Position numbers and translations under genes: made by a program. Of a stretch of 64,000 nucleotides of DNA, positions 1-12,466 are shown one piece after another. A model generated the notes under the pieces. The model was not told where the DNA came from and ran no database searches. It was given only the letters and a program-made list of their open reading frames with translations. The DNA is from Zygnema cylindricum (Eukaryota; Streptophyta; Zygnematophyceae; Zygnematales; Zygnemataceae), in assembly GCA_037447655.1 (NCBI GenBank), contig JBBHKE010000833.1:194089-258088 (forward strand), read 5' to 3'. Each line of letters begins with the position of its first letter. Within the stretch, counting starts at the first letter, position 1.

Positions 1-2766
1 TCCTCGAACCCATTGGGTTGCCTCATAAAAATTTCTTCCTCTAACTCACCATCAAGAAAAGCAGTCTTAATGTCCATCTGGTGTATTTCCATGTCTTCCG
101 CTTCTGCTAGACTGAGGAGAATCCTTACTAATGGGAATCGAACAACAAGAGCAAAGGTCTCCTCATAGTCATTCCCCTCCTTTTGGGTAAACCCTTTTGC
201 TACCAATCGAGCCTTATATCTCTCAATGGTATTATCTGGGTTCATTTTTAGTTTAAATACCCATTTACACCATATAGGTTTTTTGTCTGGAGGACAATCC
301 GCTAGTTCCCAAGTATTTGCTTCCTTGATAGAAGCCATCTCATCATTTATGGCTCTAATCCATCTTTCTTTCTCCGGACTATTCACTCCCTCCGAGTAAG
401 ACTGAGGCTCATCTGGGTGAGATAGCTTAGTTACCTTATGAGCGGCCTGTTTTTCCTGTATCCTTTTGCTGCTCCTTTTCCCTCCCTCAAAATGCGAAGC
501 TGGAATTGATAGAAGTCTTGGATTTCTCCTCATTGTTTCATTTGCTATTCTGTCCATAGAAGCCGGTTCTCGTCCCACGTCTTCTTTCTCCTCTAAGTCC
601 ATAGAGGTATGTGAGGTTTCCGATGAGTCTCTTGTATCTCGAATCTCCCCTGAATCTGCAATCACGGTTTCACTCATGTCTCTTTCGGGAAGAACCGAGT
701 TCTCCTCACTTTCGTACTCAAATTTGATTCTTATCGTCTTTGTATATTTGAAGGGGTCAAATGACTTCCCTTCATCTATGACAACGTAGTGTTTGACCAG
801 AATGATATCCTTTTTTGCTAAGTCATAGACTCTATACCCCTTAACATCCTCATCACATCCCACAAAGTATCCAGGTTTTCCCTTAGCATCTAGTTTCTTG
901 TTCTTCCTATCCGTGTCAAGACTGTAAACTTGGCTACCGAATACTTTAAGGTGTAAGATATCTGGTTTCCTTCCAACACATCTCTCATAAGGTGTCACTC
1001 CCTTTACAGCTGAGGTAATGACTCCATTCTTAATGTAGTTGGCATAGTTTATTGGTTCTACCCAAAATCTCTTTCTTATGTTCTTGTCCGCCAACATATT
1101 GCATGCACTATCTCCTAGGGTTTGATTCAACCTCTCAGTTACCCCATTTTGTTCCAGGTTATATGGTACATTTTTTTGGTGTTGCACTCCCTCATCCCTC
1201 AAATATTCCTCAAACTGGTTAGAGGTATTTTCCCCCCCATTATCACTCCTTATCCTCTTGATGGGGGTTTTATGCAACTTCTCACTCCATGATTTATATT
1301 CTTTGAAGTAAGTTGATGCTTCAAACTTTGTTTTTAGAAAGTATAATCTAGAGTATCTAGACTAGTCATCAGTTATTGTCATCATAAACCTCTTTCTTCC
1401 AACCGAAGATACTTTTGCTGGTCCCCAAATATCTGTGTGGACCAAATCTAATTCTTTCTCACCTCTACATGTGGCGGCTTTGGTAAAGGGAAGTCTGTGA
1501 ACCTTACCATGAGTAAAGCCACTACAACCATCCATCATTTCATTATCCCCAAACTGAATGCCTTCTACTACCCCAAGTTTTTTCATTTCCCTCAACCTAT
1601 CAAAATGCACATGCCCCAACCGCTTATGCTAAATCATCAACTTAGGAACACCAACATAGTAAGCATTCTTTTTTTCATTACTCAGGTTAAGCCTAAACAT
1701 TCCTTGGCTACCCTTATCTGCCGTGAAGTAAACTTCATCCCCATACTTAGCTGTAAAGACTCCCTTTATAGTGAAGGTATCAAACTGTTTGTCATCTAAC
1801 AAAGACGTAGAGACAAGATTTTTACTCAGCTGAGGAATGTAGAGTACATGTGAGAATGTAAGTATAGAAGTATTACCCTCCACTACGACTTTCAGATCCA
1901 CTGATCCCACTAGATTTGTAGTTACCACTCTCCCATCCCCATACTCTATCTCTACAGTAGGGATTTTTCTTAGCTTAGTGAAGAGATCCTTATCACGACA
2001 CATATGCATGGATGCACTTGAGTCGATGATCCATCCTTCCTATAAAGCTTCCCGAATCGCTCCAAAGGCACACTTCTGTCTCCGAGGGATTTCTTTCTCC
2101 TCCAGACTCTTCTCAAAAAGAAGCTCCCCATCCTCCTCAGAAGACTCACCCTCGATTTCTCCTGTCACTTTTGTAACCACAAGTGCCTTTTTCTTCCCTC
2201 CGGAAGAACCCCCTCCACGGTTGTCTTGGAGTCGTCGCTCCGACAACTTGACACACTTTGCGATGAAGTGTCTCGGCTTTTTGCAAAAATAACAAAGACC
2301 CTTTGGGGGCCTCGGTCCTCGAGAATGATCTCTTTCCCTTTTGTACAATTTCTTTAAGTCCTTCTCCCATCGGTCCCCTCTTGCTGCTAGAGCTTGAATG
2401 CTCTTTCCTCCTCTCCTAATCTCCATTGTGTTTTCCTCCACAAGTATCATCCTGACCATTTTGTTTTATTTCCATGAATTATGAAGCATTTCCTGTACTC
2501 GATATACTATGTTCTAAAACTCATCTGGTAACTTCATGATAAGAGTGTTAACTTTTATTTTCATTGTACTTGACCATCTGGCACTTTCTATCTCCATATA
2601 CAAACAAGAAAGATCTTTACAGAAATCTAACATCTTTCATCCTTTGTAAGTGTAACTCACTAGCTTTTGCTCAGCCAATTGGTGCTCTTGAATAGTTCCA
2701 GCTCTATAAATCTCCACCAAACTCACCCACAACTCCTCGGCCTTGTAAATGTGAAGATGACGAGTG
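1..2766 (-). pseudogene. Element A: Ty1/copia gag-pol remnant, cut by window edge
   Basis: Read on the minus strand, this is the 5' two thirds of a copia polyprotein. It holds the Gag C-terminus, a zinc knuckle (C-X2-C-X4-H-X4-C intact near 2260-2300), protease (Asp-Ser-Gly near 2015-2030), the GAG-pre-integrase HHCC region, integrase with its catalytic residues (the Asp before Ile-Trp-Gly-Pro, Asp of Ser-Asp-Asn-Gly-Gly, Glu of Gln-Asn-Gly-Val-Thr-Glu-Arg), and the start of RT up to the window edge. It is dead. There are stops where Trp codons stood at about 1360 (Asp-Asp-Trp-Ser) and 1630 (Ile-Trp-His-Lys), and another just before the protease at about 2041. The Gag N-terminus, about 350 bp around the PBS, is deleted; gag sequence joins the LTR at about 2760. 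Nearly every position to about 1850 matches element B at a fixed offset of 4972 bp, including the first two stops. Confidence 0.9.
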
Positions 2767-3783
2767 TGCAATTCTGTGTCCTCCATTGGACTACAGAATA
2801 CAAGAAACCTCTAGATAGTTATTAGCTAACCCACTTTCAATGGCAACCACTGCTACACAGGCAGACAAACAGACAATCTGACTGCACGTCTGTGCACCCT
2901 GGACTCCCCTAAGTCTGTAGAAAAGAAATCTCTGAAAACGCTCAACCAGGTGATAAGTTAAAGGGTGGCAAAGATGCCAATTTATACAAACTCTCAAAGA
3001 GAGAGAGGACTATCTTTCTGATTTTTCCTAAGTCCTAGTTTTTCCTAGTTCCTCTCACAGCCCCTATCTACTGCATGTACGAACCAATCAGAACACTGTA
3101 CAGTACCAGAAAGTACTACTGCCGATGTACTTTCTGAACGACCTACTGTACGACAAGGTCATGGAGTGGACGCGTGTCGCCGTTTGAGTCGTCCTTATGT
3201 CGTGCGGGATCCCCGCTGCTCAATTCAATCCTGCCACATATCGCTAGGTCATGCCACGTCAAGCCACGTCCGAAAACCGCCAAATTGACCATTCCAGGAC
3301 CTCGCCGACGATTAGCGTTGTCGGATAGAGACCGACATTTAATTTACGCCGTCGAAATAAATGTCTGATTCATTTGTTTTGTGCGGGGGATTGAATGCAC
3401 CGAATCTAATGTGTTTTATGTTTCCTATTTCATACTTACGTTAATCAGATTAATGTTCTACTTAATGTTTAAATAAATATCGTACCCCATGTACTATAAC
3501 GAACTTATACGATAGACCGGTTAGAGGTGAAGGCTACGCCACGCTCTGCCAGTCGGATTATCGAGTCCTGCCGGACTCAACCTTTTGTTGAGAGTGACTA
3601 AGGTCACTCTTAAGTCCTTTCTATGGAGCTGAGGCGGCCATGGCTCCACAACCCTCTTTATTGACTACAACAAGTATGGGGGATAGAGGGATGAGGTGGA
3701 GGTAGTGCGTGCAATTTAATTTTCCTTTTTAAACTAATGTATTAAGACCTAGAAAATACCTTATAAATCTTATAATTTCAACA
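2767..3783 (-). repeat. LTR shared by elements A and B
   Basis: Minus-oriented LTR of 1017 bp. It starts TGTTGAAATT at 3783 and ends in ...GCA at 2767. It is the 5' LTR of A and the 3' LTR of B: B's polypurine tract (AAATAAGGGGAG on the minus strand) abuts it at 3784-3795. It carries a TATA-like box near 2973-2985 (minus), a GTAC-rich inverted repeat near 3100-3150, the antisense tRNA-like segment at about 3511-3580, and a GGCCATGGCT core near 3640. Confidence 0.85.
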
Positions 3784-3796
3784 CTCCCCTTATTTT

Positions 3797-6249
3797 CTAG
3801 TCCAACTTTAACTTCAGTCCACACTTTTCTCTACAATATTTTAACTTGGGAGAAGGCAACGGTTTTGTCATCATATCAGCCACCATTTCCTCATCTGATT
3901 TATATACAAGATTCATAATCTTATTCTCAACTTTTTCTCTCACAAAACTTAATCTTATGTCCATATGCTTAGCTTTGAAATGATGCTTTGGATTAGGTGC
4001 AATTGCGATGGCAGCTTGATTATCACAAAACACTTCATGCACCACCTTCTTAATATACCCCAGTTCTTGCAACAAGGACTTGACCCATATCAACTCTTTC
4101 ACAACAAAACAAGAGGCCATATACTCAGCCTCCATAGTAGACTGAGCAACCACCTTTTGTTGCTTAGTGCTCCAACAGCAAGCACCTTCCCCCACATACA
4201 ACACATACCCAGAAGTGCATCTTCTCATAGGTGCGTCCCCATAATTGGCATCACTCCAAGTAGTGATGTGAGTGTGCTCCCCTCCCAAATGCAACCATAA
4301 CTTTGTGGTTCCCACCAGATATCTCATGACTCTCTTGGCTGCCTCCTTGTCTCTTTTCCTAGGATCATTAAGACTCCTAATAGTTACTCCAACTGCTGCC
4401 GCTATGTCCGGCCTGATATAATTCATAAAATAGATCAAACTTCCTTCGACCTATGTATAAGGGATAGACTTCATAAACTCTCTCTCCTCTAGACTCATCT
4501 GATCATCTAAGATCATCACTCCTTCTACACTCCCATCACATATTTTTTCAAAGTCTATGGGAGTGGTACAACTGTTAGCATTTTCCATCTGGAATTTCTC
4601 AACTATATTACCTATTGCTTCTTTCTGAGTAAGTCTGATAATCTTCTTCCCCCTATCTCTCTCCATTTGAATCCCCAAAATATATCTTGCCTCCCCTAAA
4701 TCCTTGATAGCAGATGTGTTTCTAAGATCTTTCTTTAACTTATTGATTTTTTTCAAAGATGTACTCAACACAAGCAGATCATCCACATAAATTGCAATAA
4801 AAATGACACCATTCTCATCTTCAAACATATAGATAGAATGGTCAGAGCTGATCCGGATATATATCTAAGACCGGTGAGAAACTCATCTAGTTTTTTATTC
4901 CACTGTCGAGGAGCCTTCTTGAGTCCATACAAGGATTTTATGAGCTTGCAGACTTTGCTCTCTTCTCCTTCCTCCTCGAACCCATCGGGTTGCCTCATGA
5001 AAATTTCTTCCTCTAACTCACCATCAAGAAAAGCAGTCTTAATGTCCATCTGGTGTATTTCCATGTCTTCCGCTTCTGCTAGACTGAGGAGAATCCTTAC
5101 TAATGGGAACCGAACAACAGGAGCAAAGGTCTCCTCATAGTCATTCCCCTCCTTTTGGGTAAACCCTTTTGCTACCAATCGAGCCTTATATCTCTCAATG
5201 GTATTATCTGGGTTCATTTTTAGTTTAAATACCCATTTACACCATATAGGTTTTTTGTCTGGAGGACAATCCGCTAGTTCCCAAGTATTTTCTTCCTTGA
5301 TGGAGGCCATCTCATCATTTATGGCTCTAATCCATCTTTCTTTCTCCGGACTATTCACTCCCTCCGAGTAAGACTGAGGCTCATCTGGGTGAGATAGCTT
5401 AGTTACCTTATGAGCGGCCTGTTTTTCCTGTATCCTTTTGCTGCTCCTTTTCCCTCCCTCAAAATGCGAAGCTAGAATCGATAGAAGTCTTGGATTTCTC
5501 CTCATTGTTTCATTTGCTATTCTGTCTATTGAAGCCAGTTCTCGTCCCACGTCTTCTATCTCCTCTAAGTCCATAGAGGTATGTGAGGTTTCTGATGAGT
5601 CTCTTGTATCTCGAATCTCCCCTGAATCTGCAATCACAGTTTCACTCATGTCTCTTTCGGGAAGAACCGAGTTCTCCTCACTTTCGTACTCAAATTTGAT
5701 TCTTATCGTCTTTGTATATTTGAAGGGGTCAAATGACTTCCCTTCATCTATGACAACGTAGTGTTTGACCAGAATGATATCCTTTTTTGCTAAGTCATAA
5801 ACTCTATACCCCTTAACATCCTCATCATATCCCACAAAGTGTCCAGGTTTTCCCTTAGCATCTAGTTTCTTGTTCTTCCTATCCGTGTCAAGACTGTAAA
5901 CTTGGCTACCGAATACTTTAAGGTGTAAGATATCTGGTTTCCTTCCAACACATCTCTCATAAGGTGTCACTCCCTTTACAGCTGAGGTAATGACTCCATT
6001 CTTAATGTAGTTGGCATAGTTTATTGGTTCTACCCAAAATCTCTTTCTTATGTTCTTGTCCGCCAACATATTGCATGCACTATCTCCTAGGGTTTGATTC
6101 AACCTCTCAGTTACCCCATTTTGTTCCAGGTTATATGGTACATTTTTTTGGTGTTGCACTCCCTCATCCCTCAAATATTCCTCAAACTGGTTAGAGGTAT
6201 TTTCCCCCCCATTATCACTCCTTATCCTCTTGATGGGGGTTTTATGCAA
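3797..6249 (-). pseudogene. Element B integrase - RT - RNase H
   Basis: Three open blocks follow each other on the minus strand: 6249-4765 (integrase core through RT fingers/palm, 494 codons), 4828-4451 (RT with Tyr-Val-Asp-Asp), and 4438-3797 (RNase H, with Thr-Thr-Trp-Ser-Asp-Ala, Ser-Thr-Met-Glu-Ala-Glu-Tyr and Lys-His-Met-Asp-Ile-Arg). The integrase keeps the second Asp and the Glu of DDE; the first Asp lies in the upstream block 6591-6334. The blocks are separated by a frameshift between 4765 and 4828 and a stop at about 4440. Domain order integrase before RT is diagnostic of Ty1/copia (Pseudoviridae). Confidence 0.9.
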
Positions 6250-6333
6250 CTTCTCACTCCATGATTTATATTCTTTGAAGTAAGTTGATGCTTCAAACTT
6301 TGTTTTTAGAAAGTATAATCTAGAGTATCTAGA

Positions 6334-8141
6334 CTAGTCATCAGTTATTGTCATCATAAACCTCTTTCTTCCAACCGAAGATACTTTTGCTGGTCCCCAA
6401 ATATCTGTGTGGACCAAATCTAATTCTTTCTCACCTCTACATGTGGCGGCTTTGGTAAAGGGAAGTCTGTGAACCTTACCATGAGTAAAGCCACTACAAC
6501 CATCCATCATTTCATTATCCCCAAACTGAATGCCTTCTACTACCCCAAGTTTTTTCATTTCCCTCAACCTATCAAAATGCACATGCCCCAACCGCTTATG
6601 CTAAATCATCAACTTAGGAACACCAACATAGTAAGCATTCTTCTTTTCATTACTCAGGTTAAGCCTAAACATTCCTTGGCTACCCTTATCTGCCGTGAAG
6701 TAAACTTCATCCCCATACTTAGCTGTAAAGACTCCCTTTCTGGTGAAGGTATCAAACTCTTTGTCATCTAACACAAACGTAGAGACAAGATTTTTACTGA
6801 GTTGAGGAATGTAGAGCACATCTGAGAATGTAAGTATAGTATAGAAGTCTTACCCTCCACTAAGACTTTCAAATCTACTGAACCCATTAGATCTGTAGTA
6901 ACCACTCTCCCATCCCCAAACTCTATCTCTACAGAAGGGATCTTTCTTAGCTTAGTGAAGAGTTCGTTATCACGACACATATGCATGGATGCACCTGAGT
7001 CAATGATCCACCCTTCCTGTGGCGCTTCTTGAATTACTTTAAGGGCACACTTTTGTCTCCGAGGGATCTCCTTCTCCTCTAGACTCTCGTGAAGAAGAAG
7101 CTCCCCATCCTCCTTCGAGGACTCGTCCTCGGTTTCTCCAGTCACTTTTGTGACCACAAGAGCCTTTTTCTTACCTTAGGAAAAACTCTTTCCACCGTTC
7201 TGTTGAAGCTTTAGCTGCGACAGCCTGACACAATGTGTTATGAAGTGATCTGTTTTTTTGCAAATATGAAAAACACCGTTTGGAGGCCTCACTCCTCTAA
7301 AATGATCTCTTTCCCCTTGTACGATTTCTTCCGGTCCTTCCCCCATCGGCCCCCTCGTGCTGCTTGAGCTTGAATGCTCTTTCCTCATCTCCTAATCTCC
7401 ATTGTGTTTTCCTGCACAAGTATCATTTAGACCATAATGTTCCATTTCTATAAACTATTAGGCATTTCTTGTACTCAGTACACTATATTCTCGCACTCAT
7501 CAGGTAACTTCATGATAAGAGTGTTAACTTTCATTTTCATTGTACCTTTCCACCTGGCACTTTCCATCTTCATATACCAACAAGAAAGATCATTACAGTA
7601 ATCTAACATCTTTCGTCCTTTATAAGTGTAACTCAGTAGCTTTTGCTCACTAACCGGAGCTCCTGAATATTTCCATCTCTATAGATCTCCACCAAACTCA
7701 CCCACAACTCCTCGGCCTTGTAAATGTGAAGATGAGGGGTGGTCAAAGCTTGGGTGATGTGCCTCAGAATGAAGTTCTTGGCAGCCATGTTTACATCCTC
7801 CCACATTTGAGTATCTTTCTTCGCGGTCTTCACTGTCTCTGCTCCGGGTACTTTGGCAATAGAAGTGAGGGGTGTCTTCTCCCTTTCCCCTTTTTGGACA
7901 CAATGCTATCCTTATGATGTGCCTCCTCTGCTAAGGAAGCCGTTGCTACAGGAAACCTTACTCCTCGAAATCGTGGTGGAGTTCTCGATGGTGGACGTTT
8001 CACTTGTCCACTAACGATACCCTAGTATCGTTTTTCGCACAAAGCTCCCATCATCGTGGCTTCACAATAGATGAATCTAGATCCATTAAAGGTGGGCACC
8101 CTAGAGGGTGGGCCCATAACGTGCAATTTTGTGTCCTCCAT
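6334..8141 (-). pseudogene. Element B gag - protease - integrase N-terminus
   Basis: The start codon is placed at 8141-8139, inside the 5' LTR: the frame continues through the PBS (Leu-His-Val-Met-Gly-Pro-Pro-Ser-Arg) into Gag. Downstream come broken Gag blocks (7903-7633), a zinc knuckle whose first Cys has become His (7388-7176), protease with Asp-Ser-Gly-Ala-Ser near 7000 (7157-6768), and the HHCC zinc region (6591-6334). An early stop follows about 30 codons into Gag (Lys-Arg-Tyr-stop). The TGG-to-TAG stops at about 6332 and 6602 are shared with element A. Confidence 0.82.
8107..8121 (-). other. Primer-binding site of element B
   Basis: The minus strand reads CGTTATGGGCCCACC directly after the LTR end. 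It is the complement of the initiator-Met tRNA anticodon stem-loop (5' half-tRNA primer) with one mismatch at its first base. Confidence 0.8.
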
Positions 8142-9655
8142 TAGACCACAAAAAACAAGAAGCCTCTAAATACTATTTAACTAACCCACTTCAAGCCACA
8201 ACCACTGCTGTCTTTGAATTCAAACTAACAATTTGACTGCACCGTTGTGCAGCTTAAACTCCTTTGAGTCCTTAGCAAAAAGAATCACTAAAAACGGCTA
8301 ATCAGCTGATAAGTTACGAGCTGGCAAAAATACCAATTTTATACAAAGTCTCTTAGAGAAAGGTGACTACCTACCAAATTTCCTAAGTCCTAAACCCCTC
8401 TCACGGACCTTATCTACTGAAGTACGAACTAATCATATAATTGTAAAGTACAGAAAAGTACTACGGCCGATGTCCTTTCTGTACGGCCTGTGTAAGACAA
8501 GGCCACGTAGTGGACGTGTGTCCCTTTTCAACTCGTCCATACATTCCTTGGAATTTCCGCGACCGAATGTCAACCTTCCACGCGTCGCCAAGTCATTCCA
8601 CGTCCAAAAAAGCCAAAGTGACCATTCTGCGATCTCGGCGATGATATGTGCCGTAGGATTAAATCCGACATTAAATGTTGATTGTCGAAACAAATGTCCG
8701 ATTCATTTGTTTCGTGCAAATGACGTCCGCACTAAATTTTATCACAACCACTGCTGCCCAAGAAAGCAAATTGACATTTTGACTGCAATCCTGTCCAGCC
8801 TGGACTCCCCTAAGTCTGTAGGAAAAAGAATCACTGAAAACGACCAACCAGCCGATAAGGTTTTAGTCGGCAAAAATGCCAAGTTTATACAAGCTCTGTG
8901 AGAGAGAGAGGTGCTATCTACCAAAAATCCCCTAATTCCCAAACCCACTCTCACAACCCTTATCTGTTGAAGTACTCTCCAATCAGAAGACCGTAAAGTA
9001 CCAAAAAGTACAATGGCCGATTTATTTTCTTTACGGCCACTGTACAACAAGGTCATGGAGTGGACCCGTGTCGCCTTTTGAGTCGTCCTTATATCGTCCG
9101 GGATCCCCGCTGCTCAATTCAATCTTGCCACGTATCGCTAGGTCACGCCACGTCCGAAAACTGCCAAAAAAAACATTTAGGGACCTCAACGTTGATAAGC
9201 GCCGTCGGATAGACCGACATTTAATTTGTTGTCGAAATAAATGTCTGATTCATTTGTTTCGTGCAGCGGATTGTACGTACTGAATCTCATGTGTTCCATG
9301 TTTCCTATTTCAAAGTTACGTTAATTGGATTATGTTTTCTACTCATACCACGTGTATTGTAACGAACTTCCACGACAAACTGGTTAGAGCTGACGGCTAC
9401 GCCACCCTCTGCTGGTCGGAGGTTTGAGTCCTGCCAGACTCAACCTTTTGTTGAGAGTGACTTAGGTCACACTTAAGTTTTGTCTATGGAGCTAAGGCAG
9501 CCATGGCTCCACCACCCTCTCTTTCCTTCAAAGACTACAACAAGTATGGGGGATAGAGGGAAGAGGTGGAGGCAGGCTGCCTGCGCTTTACTTTTCTTGT
9601 TTGAACTAATGTATTAAGACCTAGAAAATACCTTATAAATCTAATAATTTCAACA
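8122..9655 (-). repeat. Composite 5' LTR of element B
   Basis: 1534 bp, about 500 bp longer than the shared LTR at 2767-3783. Two LTR-like segments are fused: 8122-8740 carries the PBS-proximal end, leader, promoter region and part of U3; 8741-9655 restarts within the leader at the repeated string CACAACCACTGCTG (also near 8182) and runs to the TGTTGAAATT terminus. The second copy has its own GTAC-rich inverted repeat (about 8995-9050) and the tRNA-like segment (9371-9445). Confidence 0.75.
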
Positions 9656-10733
9656 TGAATTAGTTCTGATCATTGAGTATATGTGATGTGTGGTGATAAT
9701 CCTGATAAGGTGATATTCATTGGTGTGTATGTTGATGATCTGCTACTAATCAGTAGGAACAAAGAACGAATTGCTAAAGTAAAACACGCTCAATTCACAA
9801 TTTGAAATGAAGGATTTGGGTGAGGCAAAATAAATCCTTGGAATACAAGTTGAAAGAGATAGAGAAAAGAAAATAATTAGGCTAACTCAAAAAGAAGCGA
9901 TAGGAAACATGTTGGAAAAATTTGGCTTTGCTGATGCCAAAGGTTGTGCAACTCCTATGGAGTATAAGCAAAAACTTGAAGGAAAGGAGCATAAGTTTGG
10001 AGTAATAATAGATGAGGAACTCAGTGCAGAAGAGCAAAAATTTATGTCTCAAGAACCTTTATAGACAAGTAGTAGGAAGTCAGATATACTTCATGAATTG
10101 TTCTAGGCTTGATATAGCTGCAACTGTTGGTGTATTGAGCAGAAGTCTGCAAAACCCACGAAAGAGAGACTAGGAGGCAGCAAAATGGGTCTAAAGGTAT
10201 CTTGTTGGGACTAGAAATCTTTGACTTACTTTGGGAGGGGACAAGGTTTGCATTAATACTTGGAGTGATGCTAGCTATGGTGATGTGCCAAGTAGGAAAT
10301 CTACAACACGGTATATCATTCAGATTGGAAAGGGAACTTGTAGTTGGAGTATTAAAATTCAAAAGGTCACGACACAATCAACTATGGAAGACGAATACAT
10401 GGCTGCAAGCGCAACATTGAAAAAGTTGCTATGGATTAAGGCATTCTTTCAAGAATTGGGTTTTACACAACACGGGACACAAATAATGTGGTGGGACAAT
10501 CAAGCAGCCATTTCTATGGCTATAAACCCAAGTCACCATTTTGAGAGTAAACATATGGACATTCGGCTATATCTGGTACGAGAGAGTATATGCAAAAGTG
10601 GTCAAACTTTGTTATTTCCATGATGAGAAAATGGTTGCGGACATGTTGACAAAAGCCCTTCCCACTCATAAGTCGGACTATTGCGGAAAAGCATGTGGTC
10701 TAAGTGAGTAAATCTTCTAAAGCTTAAGGGGAG
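9656..10733 (+). pseudogene. Element C: RT - RNase H remnant
   Basis: Plus-strand 3' third of a copia polyprotein: RT with Val-Tyr-Val-Asp-Asp near 9728, then the RT-RNase H connection and RNase H (Ile-Asn-Thr-Trp-Ser-Asp near 10250, Ser-Thr-Met-Glu-Asp-Glu-Tyr near 10380, Lys-His-Met-Asp-Ile-Arg near 10550). It ends Gly-Leu-Ser-Glu-stop and a polypurine tract AAGCTTAAGGGGAG at 10720-10733. A stop (TGG to TAG) lies near 10170 and there are frameshifts. Its 5' side is cut off by the A/B array. It belongs to the same family as D. Confidence 0.85.
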
Positions 10734-11359
10734 TATTGAAAAGTAAGCTTTAGTAAGTCTTATAAATTTGAGTCTAGGACTTAGAATATTATTGGAATAC
10801 TAATTGTTCAATATTGACCAACTTTAGTGTGGATTTTTGTAGTATCTACACAAATAGTTATCTTTAAGTAAATTAGTGTGTACGGCCGCCAATGAATGTA
10901 GACCTGATAAAAATCACCCGGAATATTAGGGTATAGATATTGTAGTGGACAATTCTGGTCCAAACACTTAGATATTTGTTAGTAGATTGTCTAGTGAACC
11001 TTGTACATACGTTTTAGATATTTTGAAGATCTTTAGAGTATTTAATTCACTTAGGAATGATCAGTTTGATACAGAATGTACATTCTACACAAAGTTTAAG
11101 GAAATGAGAGCACTTAGTGCACTTTAAGGTGTTTTCTATTCCATTGTCCTTATTTTGGCTGTGGTATATGTTTGTCTAGTTGTAAGACCTCTCTCACTTA
11201 AAGCTACATATCCTACAACATAGATCTAGTCAAATAGGTATTTCTCTTTGGGTTTGCTTCAGCTGCCATGTCTACTAATGGCTCAGTCCTTGCTGGTGCA
11301 ATTGTGACGCCTAGTGGGAGTGGAACACTTCCAATTCAGAATGTCCATGACCTTCAATA
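10734..11359 (+). repeat. LTR shared by C and D (5' LTR of D)
   Basis: 626 bp, starting TATTGAAAAG after the polypurine tract of C and ending ...CAATA before the PBS of D. Its pair is 16615-17241 (627 bp). Both start TATTG instead of the usual TGTTG. The 3' partner ends CAACA, so the 5' copy has lost its terminal CA. An ATG at about 11269 opens the Gag frame inside the LTR. I see no antisense tRNA-like segment in this LTR family. Confidence 0.8.
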
Positions 11360-11370
11360 GGTTATGGGCC
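11360..11370 (+). other. Primer-binding site of element D
   Basis: GGTTATGGGCC matches the complement of the initiator tRNA anticodon arm for 11 bases; the match stops at the following A. Confidence 0.7.
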
Positions 11371-12435
11371 AACTGCCCAAATTGCCTATTTTTGATGGAA
11401 TTGACTTCTTATATTCGGAAGATATGCTGAGCTCATATTTCGAGGAGAGGGACTTGTCACCTATTGTGGAAGGTACTGCCAATGAGACGGCACCGGATTG
11501 GAGAAAGAAGAATCTCCATTGCCTCAACATCTTGACACAAGCAATGAAACAAGATTTGGTAATGTCGTATCTTGATTTGAAGAAAGCTTGTGAAGTTTGG
11601 TTTAGCGTACGTGCTATGTATGTTCACCTAGATGTTACTTTGCAAACTAACATAGCCGCTCAGATCTTTGAATTTAAGTATTCATGAGGTAGTATGTCAG
11701 ATCATTGTCATGCTATGAAAAGGTTGTTCCTTCAGAGTACAAGTGCTGGTAGGGACTCTTCACCACCTCAGCAGGCTATGTTATTGATGAGAACTTTACC
11801 CGATAAATATAAGGGAGCCATGGATAGGCTTAGGCCTCTTCCACAGCGTCAATGGAACTTAGTATTAGCAATACAGTTTAATTTGAGCGAAGGAGCTAAC
11901 CAGATTTCACAAAGAGGTAGTAGTAAGTCTGTTCAGGCACTAGTTAACCAATTTTCAAACTCTAAGATTCGTAGTGGCAGTGGTAGTGGCAGTGGTAGAG
12001 GTAGAGGTAGTGGTCCTACTAGGTCGCCTTTGACATGCTATTACTGTGATGAAAAAAGCCATGTTTTCAAGATGTGTCATGCCTACAAGAGAGCTAAAGC
12101 TACGGGAAATTTTCGCTCTGGTTGGGACGAAAGCCGAGTTCCATCTACGTTAAATGGACGCCCAAGAGCATTTTCCAACGCACTTCAAGAGGAGGATGTG
12201 AGCAGCTTTCCCGATAACAGCGAAAAGAAATACTTTCCGATGGCACAAGCAACGGAAGGCGTGGAGGAAAACGAATGGATTATGGACTCGGGTGCATCTG
12301 CACACATGTGCCGCAACCGCCATCTTTTTGTGAGTATTCAATCTACCTTTCCTGTCAAAATTTATTTTAGAGATAATACCTTTGTTAAGCCAAAAGAAAA
12401 GGGGAGGGTGTCACTTATGTTGAATGTAGAGGGAA
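11364..12435 (+). pseudogene. Element D gag and protease
   Basis: Gag N-terminus (Met-Gly-Gln-Leu-Pro-Lys...) in 11364-11687, a TGA stop at 11685, then Gag core, a Ser-Gly/Arg-Gly-rich linker (about 11970-12015), and an intact zinc knuckle C-X2-C-X4-H-X4-C near 12039-12080. The protease follows with Met-Asp-Ser-Gly-Ala-Ser-Ala-His-Met-Cys at about 12280-12312. The frame ends where element E starts. The natural start is probably the LTR ATG near 11269, now cut off by a TAG at 11358-11360. Confidence 0.85.
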
Positions 12436-12466
12436 TGTTGTCTTTTTGGAAAGCTTTCAGTCTCAG

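Larger units (their letters stand above)
2767..9655 (-). mobile_element. Element B: Ty1/copia retrotransposon, defective
   Basis: Complete in outline on the minus strand: composite 5' LTR 8122-9655, PBS 8107-8121, gag-pol 3784-8106, polypurine tract 3784-3795, 3' LTR 2767-3783 (shared with A). The right flank cuts into the RT region of remnant C, so the A/B array probably inserted there. The other flank is outside the window, so no target-site duplication can be checked. Many stops and frameshifts make it non-autonomous. Confidence 0.85.

Noticed and set aside
3174-3368. Small frames in LTRs repeated at 9068 and elsewhere
   Set aside because: They recur only because the LTR is repeated; the frame is not kept between copies.
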